A stretch of DNA of 64,000 bases, taken from positions 1-64,000 of the forward strand of contig SOET01000001.1 of NCBI GenBank assembly GCA_021646465.1, written 5' to 3'. This document shows, piece after piece, positions 28,721 through 37,740 of the stretch. This stretch comes from Candidatus Kuenenia hertensis (GTDB lineage: Bacteria; Planctomycetota; Brocadiia; Brocadiales; Brocadiaceae). Below the pieces are notes generated by a model. The model made no database searches and had not been told where the DNA came from. It saw only the letters and a list, made by a program, of their open reading frames with translations. Numbering within the stretch: position 1 is the stretch's first letter; every line of letters begins with the position of its first letter. Position numbers and translations under genes: made by a program.

Positions 28721-30940
28721 TCAATGTTGTATTTTATCAGCAAAAGGCTTTTGCAAATTTCTAATTGAGTTTGAAATCGTTTCTGCTTTTCCCTCAAGCT
28801 GCTTTACAAGACTTGAATCTATATTGCCCAGTCGTTCTGCAAGTTGAAGATACGTTTCTAATTCTGCAACACATCCATTTGCAATAGAAAGATGATTGAA
28901 AAACTCTTTCGGATTTTGCATCGACTGTCCCTTTGCAATCGTTGCCGGAATTGATGCTGCTGTACGTATTAATTGCCCCACCAGCGCGTCATTTTGTCCC
29001 TGTGGGATTTTTTTTGTAAGGTTACAGCATTCAACGGCAAAATCCATAGAACTTTGCCATACTTCCAAATCACGATATGATTTGCCTTCCATTGGCATTG
29101 GGCGTCTATCAGAAGGCAGACCGCGTTGAGGCGGCATTTGACGTCCTCCCGTTGGCGGTTGTCCATATCCTCCCGGCATTCGTTGCGTTTCTCTGGTCGG
29201 TTTCGGTTCTTTGCTTTCTGCAATCTCTGCTTCTGAAGTTTCTTCCTCACCTTCATCGATTTCTTCAGCCACATATTCCGAATCTTCTAGTTTTTTACCT
29301 TCTACGAATACAGGAACAGAAGATAATTCTACGGTAAGGGTGGTGCCTGAAGACGTAAGGGTCTTTGTATTAAAAATATTTTTTGACGCGGAATGTATTT
29401 GTTTTCCTTCGGAGGTATTTGGTATTGCCTCTGTTACCGTGTATTTACTGTTTTCGGCAACTCTTAAATCCAAACTCTTTTTCCCGCTATCTTTTTCGTA
29501 CCATAGCACATAAACGTCTTTATCATCCTGCGGGAATTTATATGCAAATATGTCGTTTTTGCCGGTAGAAATTGCCACGACATTGTTCCACTGCGAATCT
29601 TTAAGTTTTTCCGTCATCTGCTTGTACGTATAAAAAGCAAGTTTTTTAACACCGTAACCCGGATCTCCCGGACAATTGCCGTCATAAATGAAACCTGTGT
29701 ATTCAAACATTGATTGGCAATCAAACGGAGGCCAGCCCTCAACAAGTGCCCATGCCCAGAATACTTTTTTAACACCATAGCTGAGGGGATAGACAAACCT
29801 TTTTATCACTTGAATGGCCTGACCCTTTTCTCCTTCTTTACTGCTTGCGCCTGTCTCAGTTATCCATACTTCAACGTTGGTTAATCCGCTTTCGTCAAGG
29901 GCATTACGTAATATTTTATAGGTTGCATAAGAATCGATAATGCTATCGTCAAACCAGTGAAAATCAAATATGTCGATGGAATCCTTGTCCAGTCCCCTGA
30001 TTACCGGAAGCCAAAATTCATTTAATATTTCAGTCCTCATTTGTGGCGGCGGGCTTACTATTCCTCCACTGAGCACTTTTGCGCTTTTATCTGCACTTTT
30101 TACAGCATCTGAAGTAATAGTGATAAGTTCTACATATCCCTTCCATTCGCTTCCTTTTTGGGTTTGGCCGCCCATAACTCCAGGTCCTTGCGGTCCGCGT
30201 CCCTGAGCCCCTGGTCCTCCAAACCCTCCTTGCCCACCAGGCCCTCCAAATCCGCCGGGTCCTCCAGGTCCTCTCCTTTGGTTCATGCCGGGCATTTGCT
30301 GTGGCGGTTGCCCTCCTTGTCCCCCCGGACCTCCACCCTGTTTCTTTTTAATCTGAATAACGGGTTCATTTTCAACCTGCCAGTATTTTACGGGGTTTTT
30401 AAGTCCTGGCATATCGTCTTTGCCGTCTCCATCATAGCGCTCAACTGCTTTCTTGACAAATTCGATATAAGCATCTTTTGCCTGTGGGACGATAAATTCC
30501 CATGAACCCGGACGTAATAATGTTGGATTAACATTAATGGTGACGACAATATTCAGTTCTTCCGGGATTCTCTTTAAAAAATTATCAGGGATACTCCAAT
30601 TGTATTTTCCGTTTTTAATAGATTCTTTATCTCTTTGTACAAAAGACCAGTCTAAAACAGGGTTTGACTGACGTTCCCACTTAACGCCAAGTTCTATTGC
30701 GGTTGCGTAAGGGGGATTATCTGCCGGCGCTCCGTCGAATTCGAAATTTTTTCTTTTTGCCATCATCTCCTCGTTGCTTTTCCTTTTAGGTGCATAAAAT
30801 GAAGTGGTAAATCCAAAAGGAGAATCGAGAGCTGCTTCATCCCATGCGTAAATAAATGAGTCCGCAGAAAAGCTAAATGAAAAAGTCAGCAAAAGCGGAA
30901 CAATACTAAACATCTTTCGATATGTTTTTTTAAACATCAT
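28721..30940 (-). CDS. Secreted clan GH-A glycoside hydrolase fused to a four-helix-bundle (S23-type) domain
   Basis: A 739-residue protein with a signal peptide (residues 1-32). A TIM-barrel glycosidase domain follows, with the clan GH-A acid/base signature NEP (E192) and a candidate nucleophile E362 in VWITETGA. Between them (residues about 200-265) is a low-complexity Gly/Pro/Gln-rich insert. A beta-sandwich region follows, then an acidic and Pro-rich linker. Residues 620-739 are a complete four-helix-bundle domain (SYRDLEVWQSSMDFAVECC, AASIPATIAKGQ, AELETYLQLAERLG) of the family usually found as free-standing 120-aa proteins. The fusion to an exported enzyme is odd. In context it may trim or modify the exopolysaccharide. 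It overlaps the upstream radical SAM gene by 4 bases. Confidence 0.87.
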   Translation of the reverse strand: MMFKKTYRKMFSIVPLLLTFSFSFSADSFIYAWDEAALDSPFGFTTSFYAPKRKSNEEMMAKRKNFEFDGAPADNPPYATAIELGVKWERQSNPVLDWSFVQRDKESIKNGKYNWSIPDNFLKRIPEELNIVVTINVNPTLLRPGSWEFIVPQAKDAYIEFVKKAVERYDGDGKDDMPGLKNPVKYWQVENEPVIQIKKKQGGGPGGQGGQPPQQMPGMNQRRGPGGPGGFGGPGGQGGFGGPGAQGRGPQGPGVMGGQTQKGSEWKGYVELITITSDAVKSADKSAKVLSGGIVSPPPQMRTEILNEFWLPVIRGLDKDSIDIFDFHWFDDSIIDSYATYKILRNALDESGLTNVEVWITETGASSKEGEKGQAIQVIKRFVYPLSYGVKKVFWAWALVEGWPPFDCQSMFEYTGFIYDGNCPGDPGYGVKKLAFYTYKQMTEKLKDSQWNNVVAISTGKNDIFAYKFPQDDKDVYVLWYEKDSGKKSLDLRVAENSKYTVTEAIPNTSEGKQIHSASKNIFNTKTLTSSGTTLTVELSSVPVFVEGKKLEDSEYVAEEIDEGEEETSEAEIAESKEPKPTRETQRMPGGYGQPPTGGRQMPPQRGLPSDRRPMPMEGKSYRDLEVWQSSMDFAVECCNLTKKIPQGQNDALVGQLIRTAASIPATIAKGQSMQNPKEFFNHLSIANGCVAELETYLQLAERLGNIDSSLVKQLEGKAETISNSIRNLQKPFADKIQH

Positions 30941-32304
30941 AACGCCCTCCCAATTACTTTTTGTTTAATTTTGCCTTTAATAGATTCAGTCACAGATGCC
31001 ATAGTAAGCACAACCATGTCTAAAAACCTTAAAGACGGGTTTAAATAAAATAATGTTTTAATGTTATCTGTATTCTCAGGGAGAAGTGATTTAACAGGAG
31101 ATATTATTCCCTGTTTAATCGCAGTCTTATATATTTCCGTATCCGGCTCCAACCGTATCCATCCGATTTGAACGTTAATGTTCCTCTTTAAAATTTTCTT
31201 TACAACAAGAGAAACGGATTTGTAGAAAAGCATTTTTATCATTCCAAAATATGTTTCTCCGGGTGAATTTATAAACATTGTAATAATAAATTTAATGTCC
31301 TTTACGACTGGATCAGTAGAAATGATTTTCAATAGACGCCAAACATCTCTTTCTTTTATACCTTTTCTCAGAGAAATTAATGAAGAAGTTGATAATCCAT
31401 CAGGCGAAAAAGAGATTCCGCTACAACCGGCTTTTTTCAATAAGTGTAAAAAATCTTTCGTAACACCTCTCACGTCTAACCAGCACATCCAATTAATCTT
31501 ATCCTGAAGGTTTCGTTTTATTATTTCTTCACATATGCCTGCCGCATGCTCCAGCGGCCTGTTAAAAAGAGAATCTGCAAACATAAACTGTCGTACTCCA
31601 TACGTATGGACAAGGGACTCTATTTCGTCCACTACGTCTTCAGATGGTCTCGATCGTAAACGGTTGCCATTCAATGCCGGATAATTGCAATATGCGCAGT
31701 TTAACGGGCACCCTCTTTGCGTCTGAATTCCGATAGCAGCTTCCCCTTCTTTATAAGGGACTGGATCAACGATGTCCCTTCGGGGTGCCGGAGAATTTTC
31801 AAAATGAGGAAGCATTCTTGATCCGGTATAGTGCACTGCACCATTTTTGCGGTAATATATACCTCTTACTTTTTCCGGGTGTTCAAAATTGTCTACAAGT
31901 TCAGAAAGTGTTTCTTCTCCCTCCAGGTATATCCCATACTCTATTTCAGGATTGGCGTCCATTATTTCTTTGGCAAACATAGAAAACCCTGTGCCGCCAA
32001 CAATAATACGTGCTGAAGTGTCGGTTTTTTTTATCGTATGTAAAAGATTTTGAAAATCCCCGTAATAGTTAAGTGGTTTCTTCCTTGATTGATTATCTAT
32101 GTTTCTTAGTGAAATACCAATTGCCTGAGGATGGTAATCCAGAATCACTTTTACTAAATCACCGATTGGATTCAACGAAAGATTCGGATCGTAAATACGT
32201 ACCTCATGCCCGGTGAGAAAGCTCGCAATATATGAAATTCCCAATGGGTACACCGGAGGGAAAATGTCTCCCTTAAGATATGATTGAACTAATAAAATTT
32301 TCAT
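30937..32304 (-). CDS. B12-binding radical SAM protein
   Basis: A 455-residue protein with an N-terminal cobalamin-binding domain (ILLVQSYLKGDIFPPVYPLG, EVRIYDPNL, IIVGGTGFSMFA) and a radical SAM domain with C199, C203 and C206 in QRGCPLNCAYC. The C-terminal 110 residues are basic and hydrophobic and could bind the membrane. It is translationally coupled (ATGA-type 4-base overlap) to the downstream glycosidase gene, an unusual pairing that suggests the two act on the same envelope product. Confidence 0.88.
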   Translation of the reverse strand: MKILLVQSYLKGDIFPPVYPLGISYIASFLTGHEVRIYDPNLSLNPIGDLVKVILDYHPQAIGISLRNIDNQSRKKPLNYYGDFQNLLHTIKKTDTSARIIVGGTGFSMFAKEIMDANPEIEYGIYLEGEETLSELVDNFEHPEKVRGIYYRKNGAVHYTGSRMLPHFENSPAPRRDIVDPVPYKEGEAAIGIQTQRGCPLNCAYCNYPALNGNRLRSRPSEDVVDEIESLVHTYGVRQFMFADSLFNRPLEHAAGICEEIIKRNLQDKINWMCWLDVRGVTKDFLHLLKKAGCSGISFSPDGLSTSSLISLRKGIKERDVWRLLKIISTDPVVKDIKFIITMFINSPGETYFGMIKMLFYKSVSLVVKKILKRNINVQIGWIRLEPDTEIYKTAIKQGIISPVKSLLPENTDNIKTLFYLNPSLRFLDMVVLTMASVTESIKGKIKQKVIGRAL

Positions 32305-32363
32305 GATCAGTAAAGGTAAAAAGGGATATTTTATGTTACCTCAATTATGGTTAAAAGGTAAAT

Positions 32364-33974
32364 TTAATCGAAATAACCAAGATCCGTAAGCCTTTCAGCT
32401 ATCTTTTGGCTATCTTCATCAGAATAAACGGATTGTTCTTCTGTTTCAAACGTATACTCTTTATCATCATATTTTGCTGATTTTTTGCGAAGGAATTCTT
32501 CTGTGAATATTTCATTTAAAATTCTACCGTCAATGGAATTGGGTACCGCAACATCCATTGTGTAAAGTATCGTCGGCAGAAGATCTGTGATCTTCGCCTT
32601 CATATTGGTAATTCCTTTTTTAACGTGCGGCGATTTGTAGATGAATATACCATTTGGTGCATGGTCGCCACACAATTGTTTAAAAGGTTGAATAACGCCG
32701 TTTCGTCCGCCGGATCTCAATTTTTCATAAAGAGTCTTGATGCTGTTATACTTTTCATTCCACATGATAACAAGATCAGGCGATTTATTTACATACTCAC
32801 CGGCAAAAATATCTTCTTTCTTCAAAATAGTTTTAATGACAGGTTTCCCATTTTCAGGGTCAGTGAGAGTGCTCAGTTTGCGTATAATTTCTTCTCTTAT
32901 TGATTCATATTCTTCTCCGGGGTTAACAATACCGTAAGGTTCTCTTCCTTTTACGTTAACAAAAATGTTTCCCCACGAACCGATGAAATAGGCGCGTGTT
33001 TTTGACCAGTCAATATAGTGATCAAACAGGATTTTTTCCGCTTTTTTCAGATACTTTCTCTTTGCCCTTTTATAGAAATCTTTCAGCTTAAAAAAGGGAG
33101 ATTCTTTCTTTAAAACAAGAAAACCATTTTCAAGCAGCCATCGGTTTACGTCAACACTCTTATATACTCCATACATGCCGTGATCTGACATAACAATCAC
33201 GTTTGTTGTATCATCCAGTTCATCCAAAAGCCTTCCTATAGCATCGTCAACTTGTTTGTAAACGGTGTATATTGCATCTTCTAATCCGGGAGAATGCCCC
33301 GGATGCTCTTTATCTTTATATCGCCAGAAAGAATGTTGTACCCTGTCTGTCGCTGTAAAGACTATCATAAAAAAATCAACAGGGTATTTGGTCATTAGGT
33401 AGTGTGCGGTTTTTTCACGCACCTTAACCATATCAATCATATGATCTACGTATTTCTGAGGGTTATTCATTAAAACAGGGTTATGCTCCAAATCGATAAT
33501 ATAATCGCCAACTGCGGCTTTTAATTCGTTTTTAAATTGCCTGGGATGGGTAAATTCGCTTTTTGTGCTAGGCGTATCCAAACCGGAAATCATAAACCCA
33601 TCAATTTTGTCAGGAGGATATGTGCCGGGAATATTTATGATTGTTGTTGTATAGCCTGCCTGATTAAGATACCACCAAACAGGTTGTGCTTTACAATTGG
33701 TACGGTTCATAAAATGAATGTTGTGATCGATATTTGATTTTTCGATAAAATCAAATATCCCGTGTTTCCCTGGGTTAACGCCGGTAAAGAAAGATGGCCA
33801 TGCTACAGGGCTTATTGGAGGAACAGAAGATTCCAGGGTGCCGGAGCAACCATTATCTATGAGTGATTTTAAATGCGGTAGTTTGCCCTCTTCCAGCCAT
33901 GGGCCAATAATATCAAAAGTTGCGCCATCAATACCGATTACAAACACCTTTTCATTATTTTTCATAAAACACAC
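32364..33974 (-). CDS. Alkaline-phosphatase-superfamily phosphodiesterase/nucleotide pyrophosphatase
   Basis: A 536-residue protein of the type I phosphodiesterase/nucleotide pyrophosphatase family. The N-terminus VFVIGIDGATFDIIGPWLEE carries the first metal-binding Asp; PVAWPSFFTGVNPGKHGIFD holds the probable catalytic Ser/Thr; VIVMSDHGMYGV holds Asp-His metal ligands, and GDHAPNGIFIYKSP the last histidine. No signal peptide is seen, so it is probably cytoplasmic. Homologs are common in exopolysaccharide and glycolipid loci, where they may remove phospho-linked head groups. It begins a minus-strand group divergent from the flippase gene. Confidence 0.9.
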   Translation of the reverse strand: MCFMKNNEKVFVIGIDGATFDIIGPWLEEGKLPHLKSLIDNGCSGTLESSVPPISPVAWPSFFTGVNPGKHGIFDFIEKSNIDHNIHFMNRTNCKAQPVWWYLNQAGYTTTIINIPGTYPPDKIDGFMISGLDTPSTKSEFTHPRQFKNELKAAVGDYIIDLEHNPVLMNNPQKYVDHMIDMVKVREKTAHYLMTKYPVDFFMIVFTATDRVQHSFWRYKDKEHPGHSPGLEDAIYTVYKQVDDAIGRLLDELDDTTNVIVMSDHGMYGVYKSVDVNRWLLENGFLVLKKESPFFKLKDFYKRAKRKYLKKAEKILFDHYIDWSKTRAYFIGSWGNIFVNVKGREPYGIVNPGEEYESIREEIIRKLSTLTDPENGKPVIKTILKKEDIFAGEYVNKSPDLVIMWNEKYNSIKTLYEKLRSGGRNGVIQPFKQLCGDHAPNGIFIYKSPHVKKGITNMKAKITDLLPTILYTMDVAVPNSIDGRILNEIFTEEFLRKKSAKYDDKEYTFETEEQSVYSDEDSQKIAERLTDLGYFD

Positions 33975-34207
33975 ACCTTTTTAACGAATGGAAAACTACT
34001 TAAATACTTTTAAGTTGCACGGCCAATAAATAATTGCTATAAAGTCTAACAGTTTAAAAACAAACCATGATCGATAAATTTTTTATGCAGGTAATTTTGA
34101 AGCATGTAGTTATTTACACGCTAGTATGGCTGCTTGAAGCTCAAATATAACATAATTTCCGGAAACATTCCACGCTCTATTAAATATTTCATAAATAAGT
34201 ACAAAAC

Positions 34208-35578
34208 ATGTTTTTCGCACATATAACCGCACCTAAAATAGTTCATAAGTTTATTTCTAAATTAAGTGACATTAATCTAAGAGAGCTTCTTAAAAGCGGT
34301 TTTGTTTCTTTTGTTTTTAAGATAGCGGGAATACTGGCTTCATATTTATTAATGCTGGTAATTACAAGAAAATATGGAGCCCATACAGCAGGAGTATTTG
34401 CCCTTTTCCTCACATTTTTGAATATTTGCGCTGTATTTGGAAGGCTTGGCATAGAGACTACTTTGTTAAGATTTATAGCTGAATACTCTTCGCAAAACAA
34501 AGATGGTCTTATTACCGATATCTATGTTAAAGCACTAAAAATAATTATCCCCGTTTGTGCTCTTATCAGTATTTTTCTGTATTTCCTTTCTCCGTATATA
34601 GCCAAAAACCTGTTTCACAAAACACACCTGTCAACCTATTTTCAGATTGTTTCCTTTATTATCCTTCCGATGGTTATTATTTTCATAAATTCAGAAAGCC
34701 TGAGAGCGATTAAAAAGATTAAAGAATACGCCTTTTTACAAGACTTATCTATACCACTGTTCTCAGTATTCATATTAGCAATATTTCTCTTTATCAATAG
34801 ATGGGAATATATGCCATTTGTCGCATATTCTGCAAGCATTTCGATTGTACTTTTTCTGTCACTGCTTTTATGGTTAAAAAAATTAAACTTTACTCCGGTT
34901 TCACCAGAAACAAGAATTAAATACGCTACTCTTCTTAATATATCTTTACCTATATTAATATCAAATTCGTTATGTTTATTTATGGGATGGACTGATAAAA
35001 TCCTGCTCGGTGCTTTTAAAACGGAAAGTGATGTAGGAATTTACAATATTGCTTTTAAACTGTCAACGCTGACAAGTATCCCTCTTTTCGCATTTAATAG
35101 TATCGCAGCACCCAAGTTTGCCCAGTTTTATGGGAATGGTGATATTAAATCCCTGGCAAAACTAGCCCAACAAGTTACGAAGCTCATTTTTTGGATAACG
35201 ATTCCAATATTGGTAATGTTTTTTGTTTTTCCTTCCTTTTTTCTCAAAATCTTTGGCGAAGAATTCCAACTCGGTAAAAATGCATTAATCATGATGACTG
35301 CCGGTCAACTGGTAAATACCATTTCAGGTCCAGTTGCATATATTTTAAACATGACGGGAAAGCAAAAAATTTTCCGCAATGTAATGTTTCTTGTTGCAAT
35401 AGTAAATATAACATTAAACCTTTTATTCATCCCTAAATATGGTATAAACGGTACGGCATTTTCAAACATGGTAAGTGTTATGTTGTTAAATATTTTACTG
35501 TTTATTGCCGTAAGGTATTACTATCAGTTCTATACATTTTCAATTATCAACGTTTTTACTTTAAAGAAAAGATTATGA
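34208..35578 (+). CDS. Wzx-like oligosaccharide flippase
   Basis: A 456-residue polytopic membrane protein of the MOP (polysaccharide transport) superfamily with about twelve to fourteen hydrophobic segments. Characteristic are the start of the core GFVSFVFKIAGILASYLLML, LGIETTLLRFIAEY, the mid-protein TDKILLGAFKTESDVGIYNI and the GINGTAFSNMVSV repeat near the C-terminus. It should flip undecaprenyl-linked repeat units for the Wzy/Wzz/Wza system in this region. It is the only plus-strand gene between 19.9 and 44 kb, so it has its own promoter in the 233-base gap upstream. Confidence 0.9.
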   Translation: MFFAHITAPKIVHKFISKLSDINLRELLKSGFVSFVFKIAGILASYLLMLVITRKYGAHTAGVFALFLTFLNICAVFGRLGIETTLLRFIAEYSSQNKDGLITDIYVKALKIIIPVCALISIFLYFLSPYIAKNLFHKTHLSTYFQIVSFIILPMVIIFINSESLRAIKKIKEYAFLQDLSIPLFSVFILAIFLFINRWEYMPFVAYSASISIVLFLSLLLWLKKLNFTPVSPETRIKYATLLNISLPILISNSLCLFMGWTDKILLGAFKTESDVGIYNIAFKLSTLTSIPLFAFNSIAAPKFAQFYGNGDIKSLAKLAQQVTKLIFWITIPILVMFFVFPSFFLKIFGEEFQLGKNALIMMTAGQLVNTISGPVAYILNMTGKQKIFRNVMFLVAIVNITLNLLFIPKYGINGTAFSNMVSVMLLNILLFIAVRYYYQFYTFSIINVFTLKKRL

Positions 35579-35611
35579 ATTTTTGACCACCAGACAACGA
35601 TTCCTTTATTT

Positions 35612-36457
35612 TTAATTCACAGGTATGTTAATTGTAGTTCCACCTCCGGCTTCTGTTTCTCCATGCGTTAGCACATCTCTTGCCTGAGGATATAAAATTA
35701 CGCCGCTTTCAAAACTAATAATGGCGCTGAACATTTGTTGGAAATAAGAAAAATACCTTGCGATGTTTGATATAATCATTCTCGGCACAAATATTATATC
35801 CCCGTGTTCTAACATCATGTTTTGAGAAAGATCACCATTCTTCCAGACATCCTTTATGTTTAAAGCGTAAATCTTCGGTTTGTCTTTATCCCTTCTCATT
35901 AAAACTACATTTCCAAGTTTTGCATTACTTGTTGCGCCGCCAGCGCGGGAAATCGCTTCTACAACACTAATGTCCGTATCAAGCACAAAAAAACCGGGCG
36001 AATTAACCTCTCCAAGAACAATGGTTTTCTTACTTTGTATCCCTGTAACGTTAACCATCACCTGCGGGTTAACGACGTAATGAGACAGCCGGCTTTCCAA
36101 CTCTTTTCTGAGATCAAAGATACCAACACCGGCAACCTGTACGTCTCCGATTAACGGGAACATTATTTTTCCGGAGTTATTAACCCTTATGGAACTTTGA
36201 AGATCGTCATGCCTGTAAACAGCAATATCGACTGAATCGCCTACGCCGATTATAAACTGTGATATTTCTATATTACTTGGTCCTTCGATTTCTTCATTTT
36301 GATCTCCTTGTGCTTCAGTATTTTCAACAGCAGTTTTTACGCCTGTAGAGGTGCAGCCAGCAAAAAAGATTAAAAGTAAAATCAGAGATGGTAATAATGT
36401 GGGAACAATGCCTTTTCCCCTGTAATTTATAAACGAACGGGTATTTATTGTAATCAT
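35612..36457 (-). CDS. Polysaccharide export lipoprotein (Wza-like, SLBB)
   Basis: A 281-residue exported protein. The N-terminal hydrophobic segment ends in the lipobox FFAGC (about residues 30-34), so it should be a lipoprotein. The polysaccharide export (Poly_export) domain spans residues about 68-150 (FIIGVGDSVDIAVYRHDDLQ, GKIMFPLIGDVQVAG), followed by one SLBB domain (VLGEVNSPGFFVLDTDISVV, AISRAGG) and a C-terminal helix region. It should form or contact the outer-membrane exit for the exopolysaccharide. It is the partner of the Wzz, Wzy and Wzx genes, though separated from them. Confidence 0.92.
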   Translation of the reverse strand: MITINTRSFINYRGKGIVPTLLPSLILLLIFFAGCTSTGVKTAVENTEAQGDQNEEIEGPSNIEISQFIIGVGDSVDIAVYRHDDLQSSIRVNNSGKIMFPLIGDVQVAGVGIFDLRKELESRLSHYVVNPQVMVNVTGIQSKKTIVLGEVNSPGFFVLDTDISVVEAISRAGGATSNAKLGNVVLMRRDKDKPKIYALNIKDVWKNGDLSQNMMLEHGDIIFVPRMIISNIARYFSYFQQMFSAIISFESGVILYPQARDVLTHGETEAGGGTTINIPVN

Positions 36458-36502
36458 ATGAGTGAAACTTTCTTGTTAATTTAATGATTAAGGAATTTTA
36501 AT

Positions 36503-36525
36503 GCTTCGACTCCGCTCAGCATGAC
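36503..36525. repeat. Short dispersed repeat (CTTCGACTCCGCTCAGCATGAC)
   Basis: The sequence GCTTCGACTCCGCTCAGCATGAC in the gap upstream of the Wza gene is related to the loop of the 22567-22619 hairpin and to a repeat word common between genes of many bacteria. It is a single half-site here without a pairing arm. Confidence 0.4.
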
Positions 36526-36579
36526 GTCATTACTATGCCATTGCAAGTATGTTTGATATTAAATTACGATGTATGGTAG

Positions 36580-37740
36580 TCATATGTTTATTAAAATTTT
36601 TCCATCTGTTCTTTCTGAAGAAGCCCTGATTGCATCCATTATTTTTGCAAAGGGGTATTTTGCAGTAATCATTTTCTTTAATTCAAGCTTGCCGTTTGAG
36701 ATTAGTTTAATAATGGAAGGAAAAATTGCGTATCCTGAATGTCCTCTTGCCCCAATGATTTTATTCGCACCGGATACAAGATTGTCCAGATGCATTGATG
36801 TTGTAGTTGCTGCGCGCCCAAGATATATTATTTTTCCGTTAATGGCCATTGAATTTTCCATTTCAGGAATTGTGAGGGGGGCAGCGCCTGCAGCTTCTAT
36901 CTGTATATCAGCGCCCCAGCCTTTTGTTAACTGCATAACTTTTTCTCCGGGAGGGCAGTCTCCCATTTTTTTTGTATTAAAAGCAAAGTCTGCTCCCATC
37001 TCTAAGGCAATGTCCGCCCTTTCATCTATTATATCAAAAGCAATAATCTGGCTTGCTCCGGCAATTTTTGCCATTGCAATAGCGCCTAATCCAATAGGTC
37101 CGGCGCCATATACAACTACAATGGCGCCCGGATGAAATCCGCCCCCTACGATAAACATGCCATTATATGCACAACCTACAGGTTCAATAAGCGCGCCAAT
37201 ATCAAACGCCTCTTCTTCTGAATATATTTCCCGAAAATCATTAATTTTCCAGCAATATCTTTCATTTATTGCAACATATTCCGCAAAAGCGCCGTCAGCG
37301 CTTAATCCCATCAATTTGATAGATTTACACTGATTCGGTGAACCACTCCTGCATGCCTGACACATGCCACACCATATGATGCTTTCCGCGGCAATCCAGT
37401 CGCCTGTCTTAACATTTCGCACATTTTTGCCGGTCTGTTCAACTATTCCTGCTAATTCATGTCCGATGATGCGGGGAAGTTCCGTTATACCTGAGAATAT
37501 TATATACCCATCTCCATCGGTTTCGTAAAGATGGGTATCAGACCCGCAAATTCCGCAGCTTTTTATTCGAACAAGAATTTCATCGTCTCTCAGGTTAGGC
37601 ACCGAAACATCTTTTATTTCAAATCGCGTATTCTTCCATACTTGGCTCCCCACATTTGCCCGTTTTTTAGTTTGTTCTTCTTTGCTTAACGGATAATTTT
37701 TCCTGGGATTCCACTCGCCATCCACAACCAGCGCCTTCAT
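36580..37740 (-). CDS. Zinc-dependent alcohol/polyol dehydrogenase (MDR family)
   Basis: A 386-residue medium-chain dehydrogenase. The catalytic zinc site is in SCGICGSDTHLYE and IIGHELAGIVEQTGKNV; the structural zinc loop is present as CGMCQACRSGSPNQC; the NAD(P) Rossmann motif is VVYGAGPIGLGAIAMAK. It is closest in layout to threonine/sorbitol dehydrogenases. The ATG at 37740 overlaps the stop of the acyl-CoA ligase gene by 4 bases, so the two proteins are made together and may act consecutively on an aldehyde/alcohol and its acid. Confidence 0.92.
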   Translation of the reverse strand: MKALVVDGEWNPRKNYPLSKEEQTKKRANVGSQVWKNTRFEIKDVSVPNLRDDEILVRIKSCGICGSDTHLYETDGDGYIIFSGITELPRIIGHELAGIVEQTGKNVRNVKTGDWIAAESIIWCGMCQACRSGSPNQCKSIKLMGLSADGAFAEYVAINERYCWKINDFREIYSEEEAFDIGALIEPVGCAYNGMFIVGGGFHPGAIVVVYGAGPIGLGAIAMAKIAGASQIIAFDIIDERADIALEMGADFAFNTKKMGDCPPGEKVMQLTKGWGADIQIEAAGAAPLTIPEMENSMAINGKIIYLGRAATTTSMHLDNLVSGANKIIGARGHSGYAIFPSIIKLISNGKLELKKMITAKYPFAKIMDAIRASSERTDGKILINI

